Positions 43,977 to 53,520 of a stretch of 64,000 nucleotides of DNA are shown here, one piece after another. The translations under genes and the position numbers were made by a program. The number at the start of each line of letters is the position of its first letter. Position 1 is the stretch's first letter. The notes under the pieces are model-generated. The model saw only the letters and a program-made list of their open reading frames with translations. It was not told the DNA's origin and ran no database searches. Source of the stretch: Pseudomonas sp. GM50 (GTDB lineage: Bacteria; Pseudomonadota; Gammaproteobacteria; Pseudomonadales; Pseudomonadaceae); NCBI RefSeq assembly GCF_000282375.1, contig NZ_AKJK01000104.1, forward strand, positions 1-64,000. The letters run 5' to 3'.

Positions 43977-44507
43977 GCTCATCGTTCGCAGAGTGCTAGG
44001 GTGGGCGTTCAAGTCACCTGAGGAATGGAGGCCATTGCTAGCATTTCGGGCGGCTAGCTTGATCCATTAGCCACCCCATACCCTCGATAAACATTTTCAA
44101 CATATGTCACAGCGTTCGAAGGCCAAGCAGCATTGCATTTCTAAAAAATCTAGCTGAATTCGTCGGTCGCTTTGTAAATCAAGGCCCGACGAGCGAAGCA
44201 AGATTCCAGTTAGCACATGCATTAGGCGATTTGAAACAAATCAGCGCCAGTCTCGAAACGCAGTGAGGCTAGTCATACACCATGCCTGATGTTTACTAAG
44301 ACGACTGGATGCTTTGCGCCAGCGGGCAGCCGGTGCGGGTGTGCTCCCCAGGCCCACGCGGAGCGTGCAATTTGTAAACAACCCAAGACATATGGAGAGC
44401 GCCCTTTTGCTAAATCAACCTCGCGGTGAGCTCATCTCTAAAGGAATGCAGGGACTGATTTTCGGCGACAAAGGGGTAGCGCGACTGTTCGCCACACCCA
44501 CGACCAT
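43977..44507. other. Gap with unassigned coding-like fragments before frmR
   Basis: No intact gene. Around 44125-44266 one plus-strand frame reads FLKNLAEFVGRFVNQGPTSE, then ARFQLAHALGDLKQISASLE with a stop. It looks like a genuine C-terminus but I cannot name it. A second open stretch (44314-44526) has no recognisable family. Both are probably remnants. Confidence 0.4.
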
Positions 44508-44524
44508 ATACTCCCTAGCAGTAT
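44508..44524 (+). promoter_or_regulatory. FrmR operator candidate, copy 1
   Basis: ATACTCCCTAGCAGTAT: AT-rich palindromic ends (ATAC/GTAT) enclose a C-rich core, the general layout of CsoR/FrmR-family operators. It lies 64 bases upstream of the frmR start. Confidence 0.6.
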
Positions 44525-44530
44525 AAAAAC

Positions 44531-44547
44531 ATACTCCCCACCAGTAC
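44531..44547 (+). promoter_or_regulatory. FrmR operator candidate, copy 2
   Basis: ATACTCCCCACCAGTAC matches copy 1 at 14 of 17 positions and begins 23 bases after it, about two helical turns. Two tetramers could bind side by side over the frmR promoter. Confidence 0.6.
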
Positions 44548-44587
44548 CCATGTAAACTCCTCTTCAGACTGCTATAGGATTAATTAG

Positions 44588-44863
44588 ATGCCACATTCAC
44601 CTGAAGAGAAAAAACGCGTTTTGGCCAGGGTTCGCCGTGTCCGAGGCCAACTGGATGCGCTGGAATCAGCTTTAGAAGCCGGTGCCGACTGCGCGCCTGT
44701 CCTGCAGCAGATTGCAGCGATGAGGGGAGCCGTAAACGGACTGATGGCCGGGGTACTGGAAAGCCATCTAAGAGAAGAATTCACGACGTTAGTAGATACA
44801 ACTGAGGCCCAGCGGTCTTCAATTGATGAGGTAATTTCTTTGGTGCGTACGTACCTGAAATAG
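44588..44863 (+). CDS. frmR: Formaldehyde-responsive repressor FrmR
   Basis: 91-residue all-helical CsoR/RcnR-family repressor. [20 protein letters not shown] gives Pro2 of the FrmR type, and the sensing Cys is in [20 protein letters not shown]. It lacks the His and extra Cys of copper sensors. Formaldehyde crosslinking of Pro2 and Cys relieves repression in known FrmR. It sits directly upstream of the glutathione-dependent formaldehyde dehydrogenase gene and behind paired operator-like repeats. Confidence 0.92.
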   Translation: MPHSPEEKKRVLARVRRVRGQLDALESALEAGADCAPVLQQIAAMRGAVNGLMAGVLESHLREEFTTLVDTTEAQRSSIDEVISLVRTYLK

Positions 44864-44904
44864 CCATCAATGGCCCACCGCGACAATAGCCCCAGACTCA
44901 ATGA

Positions 44905-46038
<1,134 letters not shown>

Positions 46039-46045
46039 CAGGTTG

Positions 46046-46074
46046 CCCGGGGCGTAAGCCCCCGGGAGAGCTTT
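46046..46074 (+). other. GC-rich hairpin between frmA and gfa
   Basis: CCCGGGGC (46046-46053) and GCCCCCGGG (46058-46066) form a strong short-loop stem followed by AGAGCTTTTC. It may partly terminate transcription, or stabilise the upstream message, before gfa. Confidence 0.5.
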
Positions 46075-46108
46075 TCGTATCACCCCCTGATAACTTTGGA
46101 GATACAAA

Positions 46109-46678
46109 GTGAGCAATGTAAAACTGCATCCTTCCCTGGATAACGGCATCAAGCCAGCCATTGATGGTTTTGCCGGCGGCACTCTGCAATGCCTGTGCGC
46201 GACCAACAAAGTTGAAGTGAAAATCGGCGCTCAGACTCTGCACAACCATGCCTGTGGTTGCAGCAAGTGCTGGAAGCCAGCCGGCGCCAAGTTCGCTGTG
46301 ATCGCTGTTGTGCCCCGTGACAACGTCAGCGTCACCGCCAATGCTGAAAAACTGGCCATTGTTGATGCAAGCGCCACCATCCAGCGTCACGCTTGCAAAG
46401 ACTGCGGTGCGCATCTTTTCGGTCGTATCGAGAACACCGGTCACGCGTTCCATGGCCTGGACTTCGTTCACACGGAACTGTCGCCTCAAACTGGTTGGGC
46501 CGCGCCTGGTTTCGCCGCGTTCGTGTCGTCGGTCATTGAAACCGGCACCCCTCCAGCAGAAATGGATGGCATCCGTGCCCGCTTTAGCGAAATCGGCCTG
46601 CCTACCTATGATTGCCTGTCTCCAGCATTGATGGACGCTCTGGCAACTCACACCGCAAAGCAGAACGGCGTGCTCTGA
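46109..46678 (+). CDS. gfa: S-(hydroxymethyl)glutathione synthase (Gfa)
   Basis: 189-residue zinc protein of the glutathione-dependent formaldehyde-activating family. Zinc-binding cysteines are in [15 protein letters not shown] and [14 protein letters not shown]. It promotes adduct formation between formaldehyde and glutathione, feeding the upstream dehydrogenase. Starts with GTG after TGGAG. A strong terminator follows. Confidence 0.94.
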   Translation: MSNVKLHPSLDNGIKPAIDGFAGGTLQCLCATNKVEVKIGAQTLHNHACGCSKCWKPAGAKFAVIAVVPRDNVSVTANAEKLAIVDASATIQRHACKDCGAHLFGRIENTGHAFHGLDFVHTELSPQTGWAAPGFAAFVSSVIETGTPPAEMDGIRARFSEIGLPTYDCLSPALMDALATHTAKQNGVL

Positions 46679-46738
46679 GCCGCATGCAACATCGCTAATC
46701 TATAAGCAACAACTCCGATGACACTCAGTGTTATCGAA

Positions 46739-46790
46739 CGTACTCGCTCGCCCGCAAAAAGGCTAGCGAGCGAGTACGCCCTTTTATTTT
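46739..46790 (+). terminator. Rho-independent terminator after gfa
   Basis: A 13-bp stem, CGTACTCGCTCGC (46739-46751) with GCGAGCGAGTACG (46766-46778), followed by CCCTTTTATTTT. It ends the formaldehyde operon. Confidence 0.85.
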
Positions 46791-46825
46791 CAGTACCACT
46801 TTCAAACTTTATCTAAAGCACTTTC

Positions 46826-48096
46826 ATGAAACACAAAATCGTTATTGTCGGCGGTGGTGCCGGCGGACTGGAGCTCGCCACTAAACTGGGCAAACGCTTC
46901 GGCAAGTCCGACAAAGCCTCTATCACACTGGTAGACGCCAGCCTCACTCACATCTGGAAGCCGCTGTTGCATGAAGTGGCGGCGGACGCACTCAGCTCGG
47001 CCACCGAGGAGCTTAATTATCATGCTCAGGCCAAATGGAATCACTTCTCTTTTGAGCTTGGCACAATGGAAGGGCTCGACCGGAATACACAGACGCTACG
47101 TCTGGTTGCTGTCATAGATGAGAATGATCAACAGCTCATTCCAGCACGCATGCTCAGTTACGACACGCTGGTCATGGCTGTTGGCAGCACCTCCAACGAT
47201 TTCGGCATCGCTGGTGCTAAAGAACACACCGTGTTTCTGGACACACGCAAACAGGCTGACTTACTCCATCGCAAACTGCTGAATGCGTACCTAGCCTCCG
47301 CCGGCAATCCCGACATCATAGGTTCCGTCTCCATTGCGATTGTAGGCGCTGGCGCGACAGGTGTAGAGCTCGCCGCCGAGCTGCGCCATGCAGCCGAAGA
47401 GCTGTCCAGCTACGGTCTGGGGCAGATCAGCCCTGAGAATCTGAAGATTACCTTGATAGAAGCCGGCCCACGGATACTGCTAGCACTGCCAGAGCGCATT
47501 GGCAACGCTCTACTGAAAACCCTGGAACGTCTGGGAGTTAACGACATGGTGAATGCTGGGGTTTCCAGCATCGACCCCACTGGCCAGACGACGCACGAAG
47601 GCCAACGCATCGAATCCACGCTCAAGGTTTGGGAGCGTCCCTCTTCCTCAAGGATCTGGATGGCCTCGAAACCAATAACATCAATCAACTGGTGGTGGGC
47701 TCTACGTTGCAGACCACTCGCGATGATTCGATCTTCGCCTTTGGCGATTGTGCGGCTTGTTTCGATTCGAATACGGTTAGAAACGTGCCACCTCGCGCCC
47801 AGGCGGCCCACCAACAAGCCTCGACACTGGTCAAGTCGATCGAAGCGAGAATCAAGAATAGATCCTTGCCGACGTTCAAATACAAGGATTACGGTTGGTT
47901 GGTATCTCTGTCGAGATTTTCGGCAGTTGGCAACTTGATGGGCAACATGAAACGCGAAGGACATCTGGCCCGATATTTCTATATGTCGCTGTATCAGATG
48001 CACCAGGTCGCGCTGTATGGCGTTACGAGAACTGCCCTGTCCGTGATCGGAGGCTTTTTAGGCAATGGAATCAAGCCGGCACTGAAGCTGCATTGA
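46826..48096 (+). pseudogene. ndh: Type II NADH dehydrogenase, frameshifted
   Basis: Membrane-associated flavoprotein NADH:quinone oxidoreductase (NDH-2). Frame 1 runs from the ATG through KIVIVGGGAGGLELATKLGK (FAD) and IAIVGAGATGVELAAELRH (NADH) to ESTLKVW (residue 269). There the frame changes at about 47630-47640. The second frame continues with LFLKDLDGLETNNINQLVVG, IFAFGDCAACFDSN, PPRAQAAHQQASTLVKSI and the C-terminal amphipathic region to KPALKLH. A few residues normally present at the junction are missing, so this is a small deletion rather than a simple base error. Without correction the product lacks the quinone-site half. Confidence 0.88.
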
Positions 48097-48200
48097 CACC
48101 CAGATCCGACCAGGCAGCTCTTCTCAATCACTTGTGCCCTGCCTTTCCAGGTAGGGCACGGTAGGCAGACACGCGTTTGCCTGGAATATCTGAGGCACTT

Positions 48201-48785
48201 ATGGTGAAAAAACTTCTCTTTTGGTTAGCGCTAGTAGCCTTTGCAGTCCAATGGCCGCTACAACGAGACGCTACACAACTCAGCCATGGCGCTCATGGAT
48301 CGCGCCGGCATTGATGTGCAGCAGACCTACATCGACGGCGGTAACGACATCGCTGATGATGTGCAGAAATGGGTGTGGGCTGACGCCGTCGTCTGGCAGA
48401 TGCATGGCTGGTGGATGGGGGCGCCTTGGACTGCAAAGAAGTATATCGATGAGGTGTTTACCGCAGGACATGGCAGTCTGTACGCTAATGATGGACGCAC
48501 GCGCTCCGACTCTTCGCAAAAGTACGGCAGCGGTGGGCTGCTACATGGCAAGCGGTACATGATCTCTGCTACCTGGAACGCACCGCAGCAGGCATTCGAC
48601 GATCCTAGCGATTTTTTGAAGCACAAGGTGTGGACGCGGTTTACTTTCCATTCCACAAGGCAAACCAATTCCTAGGAATGACCATGTTACCAACATTCCT
48701 GGCAGTGGATGTAATGAAGGTTCCAAACATCGAGCTGGATACCAGACGCTATGAGGCGCACTTGGCGAGGGTGTTTGGGATTTGA
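48201..48785 (+). pseudogene. mdaB: MdaB-like NAD(P)H:quinone reductase, frameshifted
   Basis: Remains of a flavodoxin-fold quinone reductase. The ATG at 48201 gives MVKKLLFWLALVAFA, a degraded copy of the KKxLLLNGG-FAHS opening. After a frame change near 48245 the main part follows: SNGRYNETLHNSAMALMDRA, WQMHGWWMGAPWTAKKYIDE and YGSGGLLHGKRYMISATWNA. Near 48625 a second shift moves the reading to GVDAVYFPFHKANQFLGMTM and MKVPNIELDTRRYEAHLARV, ending at the TGA at 48783. Two independent frameshifts make a sequencing error unlikely. Confidence 0.85.
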
Positions 48786-48855
48786 TCGCCACCGATCATG
48801 TCCATCAGAGAATTTCATAGGCAGACCTGGGTCGAGTCGCAATTCCGCCCCGACC

Positions 48856-49506
48856 TTATGCACCGTATCTCTGAGTACGCCATTGCTCCGGAAAGCATCG
48901 AAACGTCAGGCTGATTCGTGGGCCTACGGATTGCTTTGTCTTCATAACTGAATGTAGCCAGTGACGCTGGGTCTCGCCGCGCATCACGATAACCTGGCCG
49001 TGCTCCAGCGTAAGCTCACGGAGTTCACCCGTCGCTTTATGCTTGAGCGCAAACTTTCGTGCGGCCCCCAGGCTGAGAGACGCGATGACGTCATTTGACT
49101 CTATGGCTTCAACGTCAGCGTGCCATCCTATTCCTTGGGAGCCGTCATGGTAGAGGTTGAGCAAACAAGAATTGTAACGCTGGACGGTCAGCTCCTCTAT
49201 TTTACGTTTCAACTGCAGCAAACTGCCTCCTTGCCACTGAAGAGCTTGGCGTTCAACCCCTGAATGAATGTATCGGAACGGACTATCGGCGTACCAAACA
49301 ACCTCTCGAGCAGTCTTGATCAAGCGACCATTCAAAAGTGCCGAGTCAGGCTGCCAGGCAACATCTCCCCTCAGCTCGGTGAAATAGTTGTCGCCCTCCT
49401 CGGTAGCCATTACACGACCGTAATCATTAAGCACCCCATCCTTTGGGAGCAGATTCAAAAGATGAGCCTGCTCGCTGAACAGGTCAGTATTAGGTGAGAT
49501 CCACAT
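48856..49506 (-). CDS. AlkB-like Fe(II)/2-oxoglutarate DNA repair dioxygenase
   Basis: 216-residue AlkB-family protein (oxidative demethylation of alkylated bases). The metal triad is in GIGWHADVEA (HxD) and HWLHSVMKT (His), and the 2-oxoglutarate Arg region is RISLTFRCF. YNSCLLNLYHDGSQ is the substrate/iron lead-in loop of ALKBH2/AlkB-like proteins. Intact and of normal length, in contrast to its decayed neighbours. Confidence 0.9.
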   Translation of the reverse strand: MWISPNTDLFSEQAHLLNLLPKDGVLNDYGRVMATEEGDNYFTELRGDVAWQPDSALLNGRLIKTAREVVWYADSPFRYIHSGVERQALQWQGGSLLQLKRKIEELTVQRYNSCLLNLYHDGSQGIGWHADVEAIESNDVIASLSLGAARKFALKHKATGELRELTLEHGQVIVMRGETQRHWLHSVMKTKQSVGPRISLTFRCFPEQWRTQRYGA

Positions 49507-49571
49507 AGGTTATTCCCGGTAAACGAAAGCAGTGCTATGCAATCTGTTGCCTATTACTTCCGAAAAACTAC

Positions 49572-49961
49572 TCATTTTTGACTCCGTGGCAGCATCCCCG
49601 CCAACACTTCATCTTTGTCGAACAAATGATGTTTGAGCGCGATCAGCAGATGCCCGCTTACCAATGCCCCACAAGCCCAAGCTGTCCAAGTATGAACATA
49701 CTTCACGATATTGTAGAGATCGGGATTGGGGTCAGCCAGCGGAGGCAACACAAACAGCCCAGCTACGAGAATCGGCTTGGAGGCGGATAAGGATCGACAC
49801 ATAGAAGAGATAAACCTGTTTCGGATCGATTCAGGCCGCAATAGCCCATGACCGATTAATCTGTACTGGCACTGGGCATCATGATGAGAGCCGCAATCGG
49901 CGAAGAAGCGCCTCAATGATATAGGTGACAAAGTCTCGGATAAACAGACGCAATGTCTCAA
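49572..49961 (-). pseudogene. Cytochrome b561 C-terminal remnant (copy 1)
   Basis: Only the last 75 or so residues are recognisable: KPILVAGLFVLPPLADPNPD, HTWTAWACGALVSGHLLIAL, KHHLFDKDEVLAGMLP. This is the third and fourth helix region of Ni/Fe-hydrogenase-like cytochrome b561, including a heme-ligand His (GHLLIALKHH). The upstream part of the frame is unrelated sequence and the first two helices are missing. A second remnant of the same gene type lies at 63801-63998. Confidence 0.78.
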
Positions 49962-50145
49962 TTGAGCAGAAAAAAACTCTACACGAACTTGAATTTTTGG
50001 GCGCTAGACGTGCACGAGGGCTAATATCTTTGGCAGCAACACAAGACGCGGCGGTGCCGCATCGATGCCCAGCGGTTACACCCACACTCTGGCTTTCACA
50101 CTAACTGTCCAGGCTGAGCGAAACGACGTCAGTGACCTCGCGTCC

Positions 50146-51048
50146 CTAGATTGGAATGGCGGCAACATCGCATGCGTCTACAAGCGACGGAATGCGTCGG
50201 CGACAATACTCCAGGTAGGTGCGGACGACGGTAGAAGGATGCCGATGCGCAGGGTACAAGAGGTTCAATGCATATTCTGGCAGTGGGTAGTCCCGCAGCA
50301 GCAGCACAAGTAAGCCTTGCTCAATCGCGTCCTTGACTATGAAGGGTGGGAGCTCGGTTATTACCTCCCCTGCCAGTACACTGTGCAGAAGATGCATGCT
50401 GTCATTTGTCGACAACACGGCGTTCGGAGCCACTGCCACATTCGGGAAACGCCAGGTGATGCTGGTGTTTGTGCCAAGGCTCCAGGTTGCACAGGGGAGT
50501 CTGCTCAGATCATGCGGGTGTTCGGGCCTTCCATGGCTGGCCAGAAATTGGGGGCTGGCGACCAGCACGTGTCGGTATTTGAGCAGGTGCCTTACGATCA
50601 AGGCTTCATGTTCCACCTCGCCCACACGCAGTACCACGTCTATGCCGTCCTCGACAGGGTGAACTCGACGCTCCGTCGAAAGCAGGTTTACGCGAATATC
50701 GGGATGATCTTTTTGAAAGTCCGAGATCAGCGGCCACCAGGGCGAGAATGACGGAGGCACGGAAAGGCGCAGCTTGCCTTTGATATGGGCCTGATCGCTT
50801 ACCACGGCGTCATGCCCCTCGTGCAGGATGTCCAGGCCTCGACTGGCATGCTCGAACAGGCGGGCGCCGGCTTCAGTCAGTTTCACACCCCTGGTGGAGC
50901 GTTCCAGCAACTCGACCTTAAGCGCCTGCTCCAGCGCACGAATCCTGCGACTGGCAGTGGGCAGTGGAACCCCCAGCCGCTCGGCGCCCGCTGTCATGCT
51001 TCCCGCCTGGACGACCGCTACGAGCATTTGCACCGCATTAAGATCCAT
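50146..51048 (-). CDS. LysR regulator divergent to grxB
   Basis: 300-residue LysR protein: MDLNAVQMLVAVVQAGSMTA, LGVPLPTASRRIRALEQALK, LLERSTRGVKLTEAG and a normal effector domain. It is divergent from the glutaredoxin gene across about 160 bases and may control it. Confidence 0.9.
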   Translation of the reverse strand: MDLNAVQMLVAVVQAGSMTAGAERLGVPLPTASRRIRALEQALKVELLERSTRGVKLTEAGARLFEHASRGLDILHEGHDAVVSDQAHIKGKLRLSVPPSFSPWWPLISDFQKDHPDIRVNLLSTERRVHPVEDGIDVVLRVGEVEHEALIVRHLLKYRHVLVASPQFLASHGRPEHPHDLSRLPCATWSLGTNTSITWRFPNVAVAPNAVLSTNDSMHLLHSVLAGEVITELPPFIVKDAIEQGLLVLLLRDYPLPEYALNLLYPAHRHPSTVVRTYLEYCRRRIPSLVDACDVAAIPI

Positions 51049-51211
51049 ACGCCAACCCTCTCATTTATGAAAGGCATGATCTCACTTGCGGGGATTCTCT
51101 TTCAATCATGCAGCACATAGAGTGGCGCTTCAATTCTACAGCATAGGGCTCCACCCGCCCGGCGCTCCGACCGCCCGGCCGCGTCGTCTACTTTTTCAGG
51201 ATTCAAACTAT

Positions 51212-51856
51212 ATGCAGCTCTACGTTTACGATCATTGCCCCTTCTGCGTTAAAGCACGCGCTATTTTCGGCCTCAAAGGCATGGCCTTCGATCTCGTCAT
51301 CTTGTTGAACAACGATGAGGCGACCCCAACCCGCATGATTGGCAAGAAGATGGCCCCCATCCTGGAGGACGCCGGCAACTACCTGGCCGAAAGCATGGAT
51401 ATCGTCGCGCATATCGATGGAATGGATGGCCGCCCGCTCTTGACCGGCCCTCGCAACGAGGCGCTGGCGCAGTGGAACAGCGACGTATCCGGCCCGCTGT
51501 TTTCCCTCGCGCTTCCACGCTGGTCAGCAGCAGACTTCGAGGAGTTCTCCACACCTGAGGCGCGTGCGTATTTCACCCGCAACAAGGAACGCATGATCGG
51601 CAGTTTCCAGGAGCGTATGGCAGCCAGCCCCGTCTACATAGCCGAGATAAACTGTCATTTTCTGGCCCTCGAACCCCTGATCAAGTCACCCGACGCGGTG
51701 AACGGCGAACTGTCGGAAGATGACATCCACCTGTTCGCAACGTTGCGTAGCATGTCGATCGTGCGTGGCATCGAATACCCGCCCGCCGTCGAAGCTTATC
51801 GCATGCGCATGGCGGAGCGTGTAGGCATCGACCTGCACGATCAAATAGCGATTTAG
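51212..51856 (+). CDS. grxB: Glutaredoxin 2 (GrxB)
   Basis: 214-residue glutaredoxin of the GST-like type. The active site CPFC lies at residues 9-12 (MQLYVYDHCPFCVKARAIFG), the GSH-binding cis-Pro is in KKMAPILEDAGNYLAESMDI, and an all-helical C-terminal domain follows. Glutathione-dependent thiol/disulfide exchange. The start at 51212 is the only one consistent with the fold; the frame extends to 51086 without support. Confidence 0.92.
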   Translation: MQLYVYDHCPFCVKARAIFGLKGMAFDLVILLNNDEATPTRMIGKKMAPILEDAGNYLAESMDIVAHIDGMDGRPLLTGPRNEALAQWNSDVSGPLFSLALPRWSAADFEEFSTPEARAYFTRNKERMIGSFQERMAASPVYIAEINCHFLALEPLIKSPDAVNGELSEDDIHLFATLRSMSIVRGIEYPPAVEAYRMRMAERVGIDLHDQIAI

Positions 51857-51924
51857 CTGTTCTTGCATAAAGTGGTCATTACCGGCAAATCCCCTCAACG
51901 CCTGGACACAAGGAATAAGGACAT

Positions 51925-52011
51925 ATGACACCTTCCGACACAATGCAGCACAAGCTTCAGCGCTTTGAAGACAAAGAGGCCATTCAAACGCTGCTGAACG
52001 AACACTGCTGA
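51925..52011 (+). pseudogene. SnoaL-like N-terminal remnant
   Basis: 28 codons from an ATG with a good ribosome site (AAGGA) read MTPSDTMQHKLQRFEDKEAI then QTLLNEHC and stop (TGA 52009-52011). This corresponds to the start of the intact SnoaL-like gene at 27118 (LEDKEAITTLLNHYCRAC). The stop replaces the Arg codon, the next codons still read A-C, and then the sequence switches to an AraC-family tail. Confidence 0.8.
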
Positions 52012-52020
52012 GCTTGCTAA

Positions 52021-52227
52021 GCGACACTGCGTCGGCGCCTGGCACAGGAGAATGCACGCTTCGAGGATTTGTTTGTTGACGTGAAGATGCACCATGGATT
52101 GATGCTTGTTCAGGCAGCTGACTGGAGCATCATAAGAGTCGCGGAAGCTAGTGATTATCGATCACGCGCGCGCTTCGCGGAGAGGTTTAGGCATAGGTTC
52201 AGGCACTTACCGCCATCGGTTAGATGA
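52021..52227 (+). pseudogene. AraC-family C-terminal remnant
   Basis: 68 codons, in the same frame as the SnoaL remnant, read ATLRRRLAQENARFEDLFVD, VKMHHGLMLVQAADWSIIRV, then YRSRARFAERFRHRFRHLPP and stop. This is the second helix-turn-helix of an AraC regulator and aligns with the end of the intact AraC gene at 62651-63535. No N-terminal domain is present. Fused to the SnoaL fragment, it records a deletion joining two once-separate genes. Confidence 0.85.
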
Positions 52228-52672
52228 TCGCGGGTTGCTCAACAATGGGCCACTCTGAATTCATAGATAGCTTGTTTGACTACGCACGATTCGCTTTTCA
52301 TATAGAAAAATTCTACCGACAGGTTCCCCTACCTCCAAGAATAGACAAACATCGTATTCTCGGATCCACGGTGCTGGGTTAGACATCGGCACTCGTTTTT
52401 AACATTCAAGAATGTCTGCCAACTTTAAACATAAATGCCAACTAACTAAATTAAACCCACCATTAGATACACCCTCTTAATTAGGCCATTTTACGCATTT
52501 AGCCCCAACAAAATACCCTCGACAGTCCTTGGCACCTCTGGTAACCACCAAGAATGATAAAAACTCATGCACACGAAATTCCGGCTTTCGAACACCCACT
52601 AAAAATGTATAATCATTCCTTGACTGCGGGTTAGCCCAATCGTTCCTGAGAGAAGCCCTAGGCGATCAAACA
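52228..52672. other. AT-rich intergenic region upstream of iclR
   Basis: No gene seen. The stretch is distinctly AT-rich (about 52400-52620) compared with its surroundings, consistent with promoter DNA for the IclR gene and with an insertion or deletion boundary after the AraC remnant. Confidence 0.45.
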
Positions 52673-53464
52673 ATGAAAGACGACAACGCAAACAAGAACT
52701 CAGAATCTGAAAGCAAAGCCTACGCAGCTCCCGCTCTTGAAAAGGGTCTGGATATCCTGGAGATGCTCTGCGAGACAGAGCAACCTTTATCCCAGCGCGA
52801 AATTGCACAAAGATTAGGTAGAAGTGTTGGTGAAGTCTACCGAATGATTAACTGCCTGGTTGGCAGAAATTATGTCGCACTGGTGGACGACACCTACATC
52901 ATTACCAATAAGATTTTTGAATTGGCGCACAAGAACCCGCCAACTCACCGGCTTCTAAATGAAGCCAGACCAATAATGCACAAGCTCTCCAGTGAGCTTG
53001 ATCAGTCCTGCCACCTGACCCTCTATGGTCAAGGCAAGCAAATGGTTATAGCTAAAGTAGATGTGCCCAGCGGGATGGGATTCAGTGTACGTGTCGGCGC
53101 CGAACTCGACGTTATTGTTTCTGCCTCAGGGCGAGTGCTTTTAGCATTCCAAGATAAAGGTGTTCGGGCGTTGCGTATTGAGGAGTCCTTGTCACGCAAC
53201 CCAGAGCATGCCGATCCTCAGCTAGACCATATCCTTGATCGCATTGCTACGAATGGTTATGAATCAGCACATAGTATCCAGGTTCGCGGGCTATACGCAG
53301 TAAGCTTCCCGATCCTCGACTCGCAGAACCATGCTATTGCTGCCTTGACTGTCCCCTATGCAGAACGAATCGATCAGTCAAAACGAAAATCCATAGCAGA
53401 GGTTCAAAGTGCGTTGGAAGCTGCCGCTCTACTTCTATCGAATAGGGCAGGTGGAGTTCACTAA
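52673..53464 (+). CDS. IclR-family regulator of the CoA-dependent catabolic cluster
   Basis: 263-residue IclR protein. The N-terminal winged helix is ALEKGLDILEMLCETEQPLS, REIAQRLGRSVGEVYRMINC. The C-terminal effector domain has SGMGFSVRVGAELDVIVSAS and ALTVPYAERIDQSKRKSIAE. IclR regulators commonly control aromatic and organic-acid catabolism. It converges on the oprD-led end of the 53521-60880 gene set and is its most likely local regulator. Confidence 0.9.
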   Translation: MKDDNANKNSESESKAYAAPALEKGLDILEMLCETEQPLSQREIAQRLGRSVGEVYRMINCLVGRNYVALVDDTYIITNKIFELAHKNPPTHRLLNEARPIMHKLSSELDQSCHLTLYGQGKQMVIAKVDVPSGMGFSVRVGAELDVIVSASGRVLLAFQDKGVRALRIEESLSRNPEHADPQLDHILDRIATNGYESAHSIQVRGLYAVSFPILDSQNHAIAALTVPYAERIDQSKRKSIAEVQSALEAAALLLSNRAGGVH

Positions 53465-53479
53465 GATCTACCACGACTC

Positions 53480-53510
53480 TGCTGCGTCGGATAACGAAAC
53501 CGACGCAGCA
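53480..53510. terminator. Convergent hairpin between iclR and oprD
   Basis: TGCTGCGTCGG (53480-53490) and CCGACGCAGCA (53500-53510) form a perfect 11-bp stem with a 9-base loop between two convergent genes. No T tract on either side; probably a bidirectional transcript end. Confidence 0.65.
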
Positions 53511-53520
53511 TGTCAGGCTG

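Noticed and set aside
46826-48785. Frameshifts in ndh and mdaB as mere sequencing errors
   Set aside because: ndh lacks several residues at its junction, mdaB has two separate shifts and a degraded N-terminus, and similar decay is seen in neighbouring genes; true decay is more likely, though re-sequencing is the decisive test.
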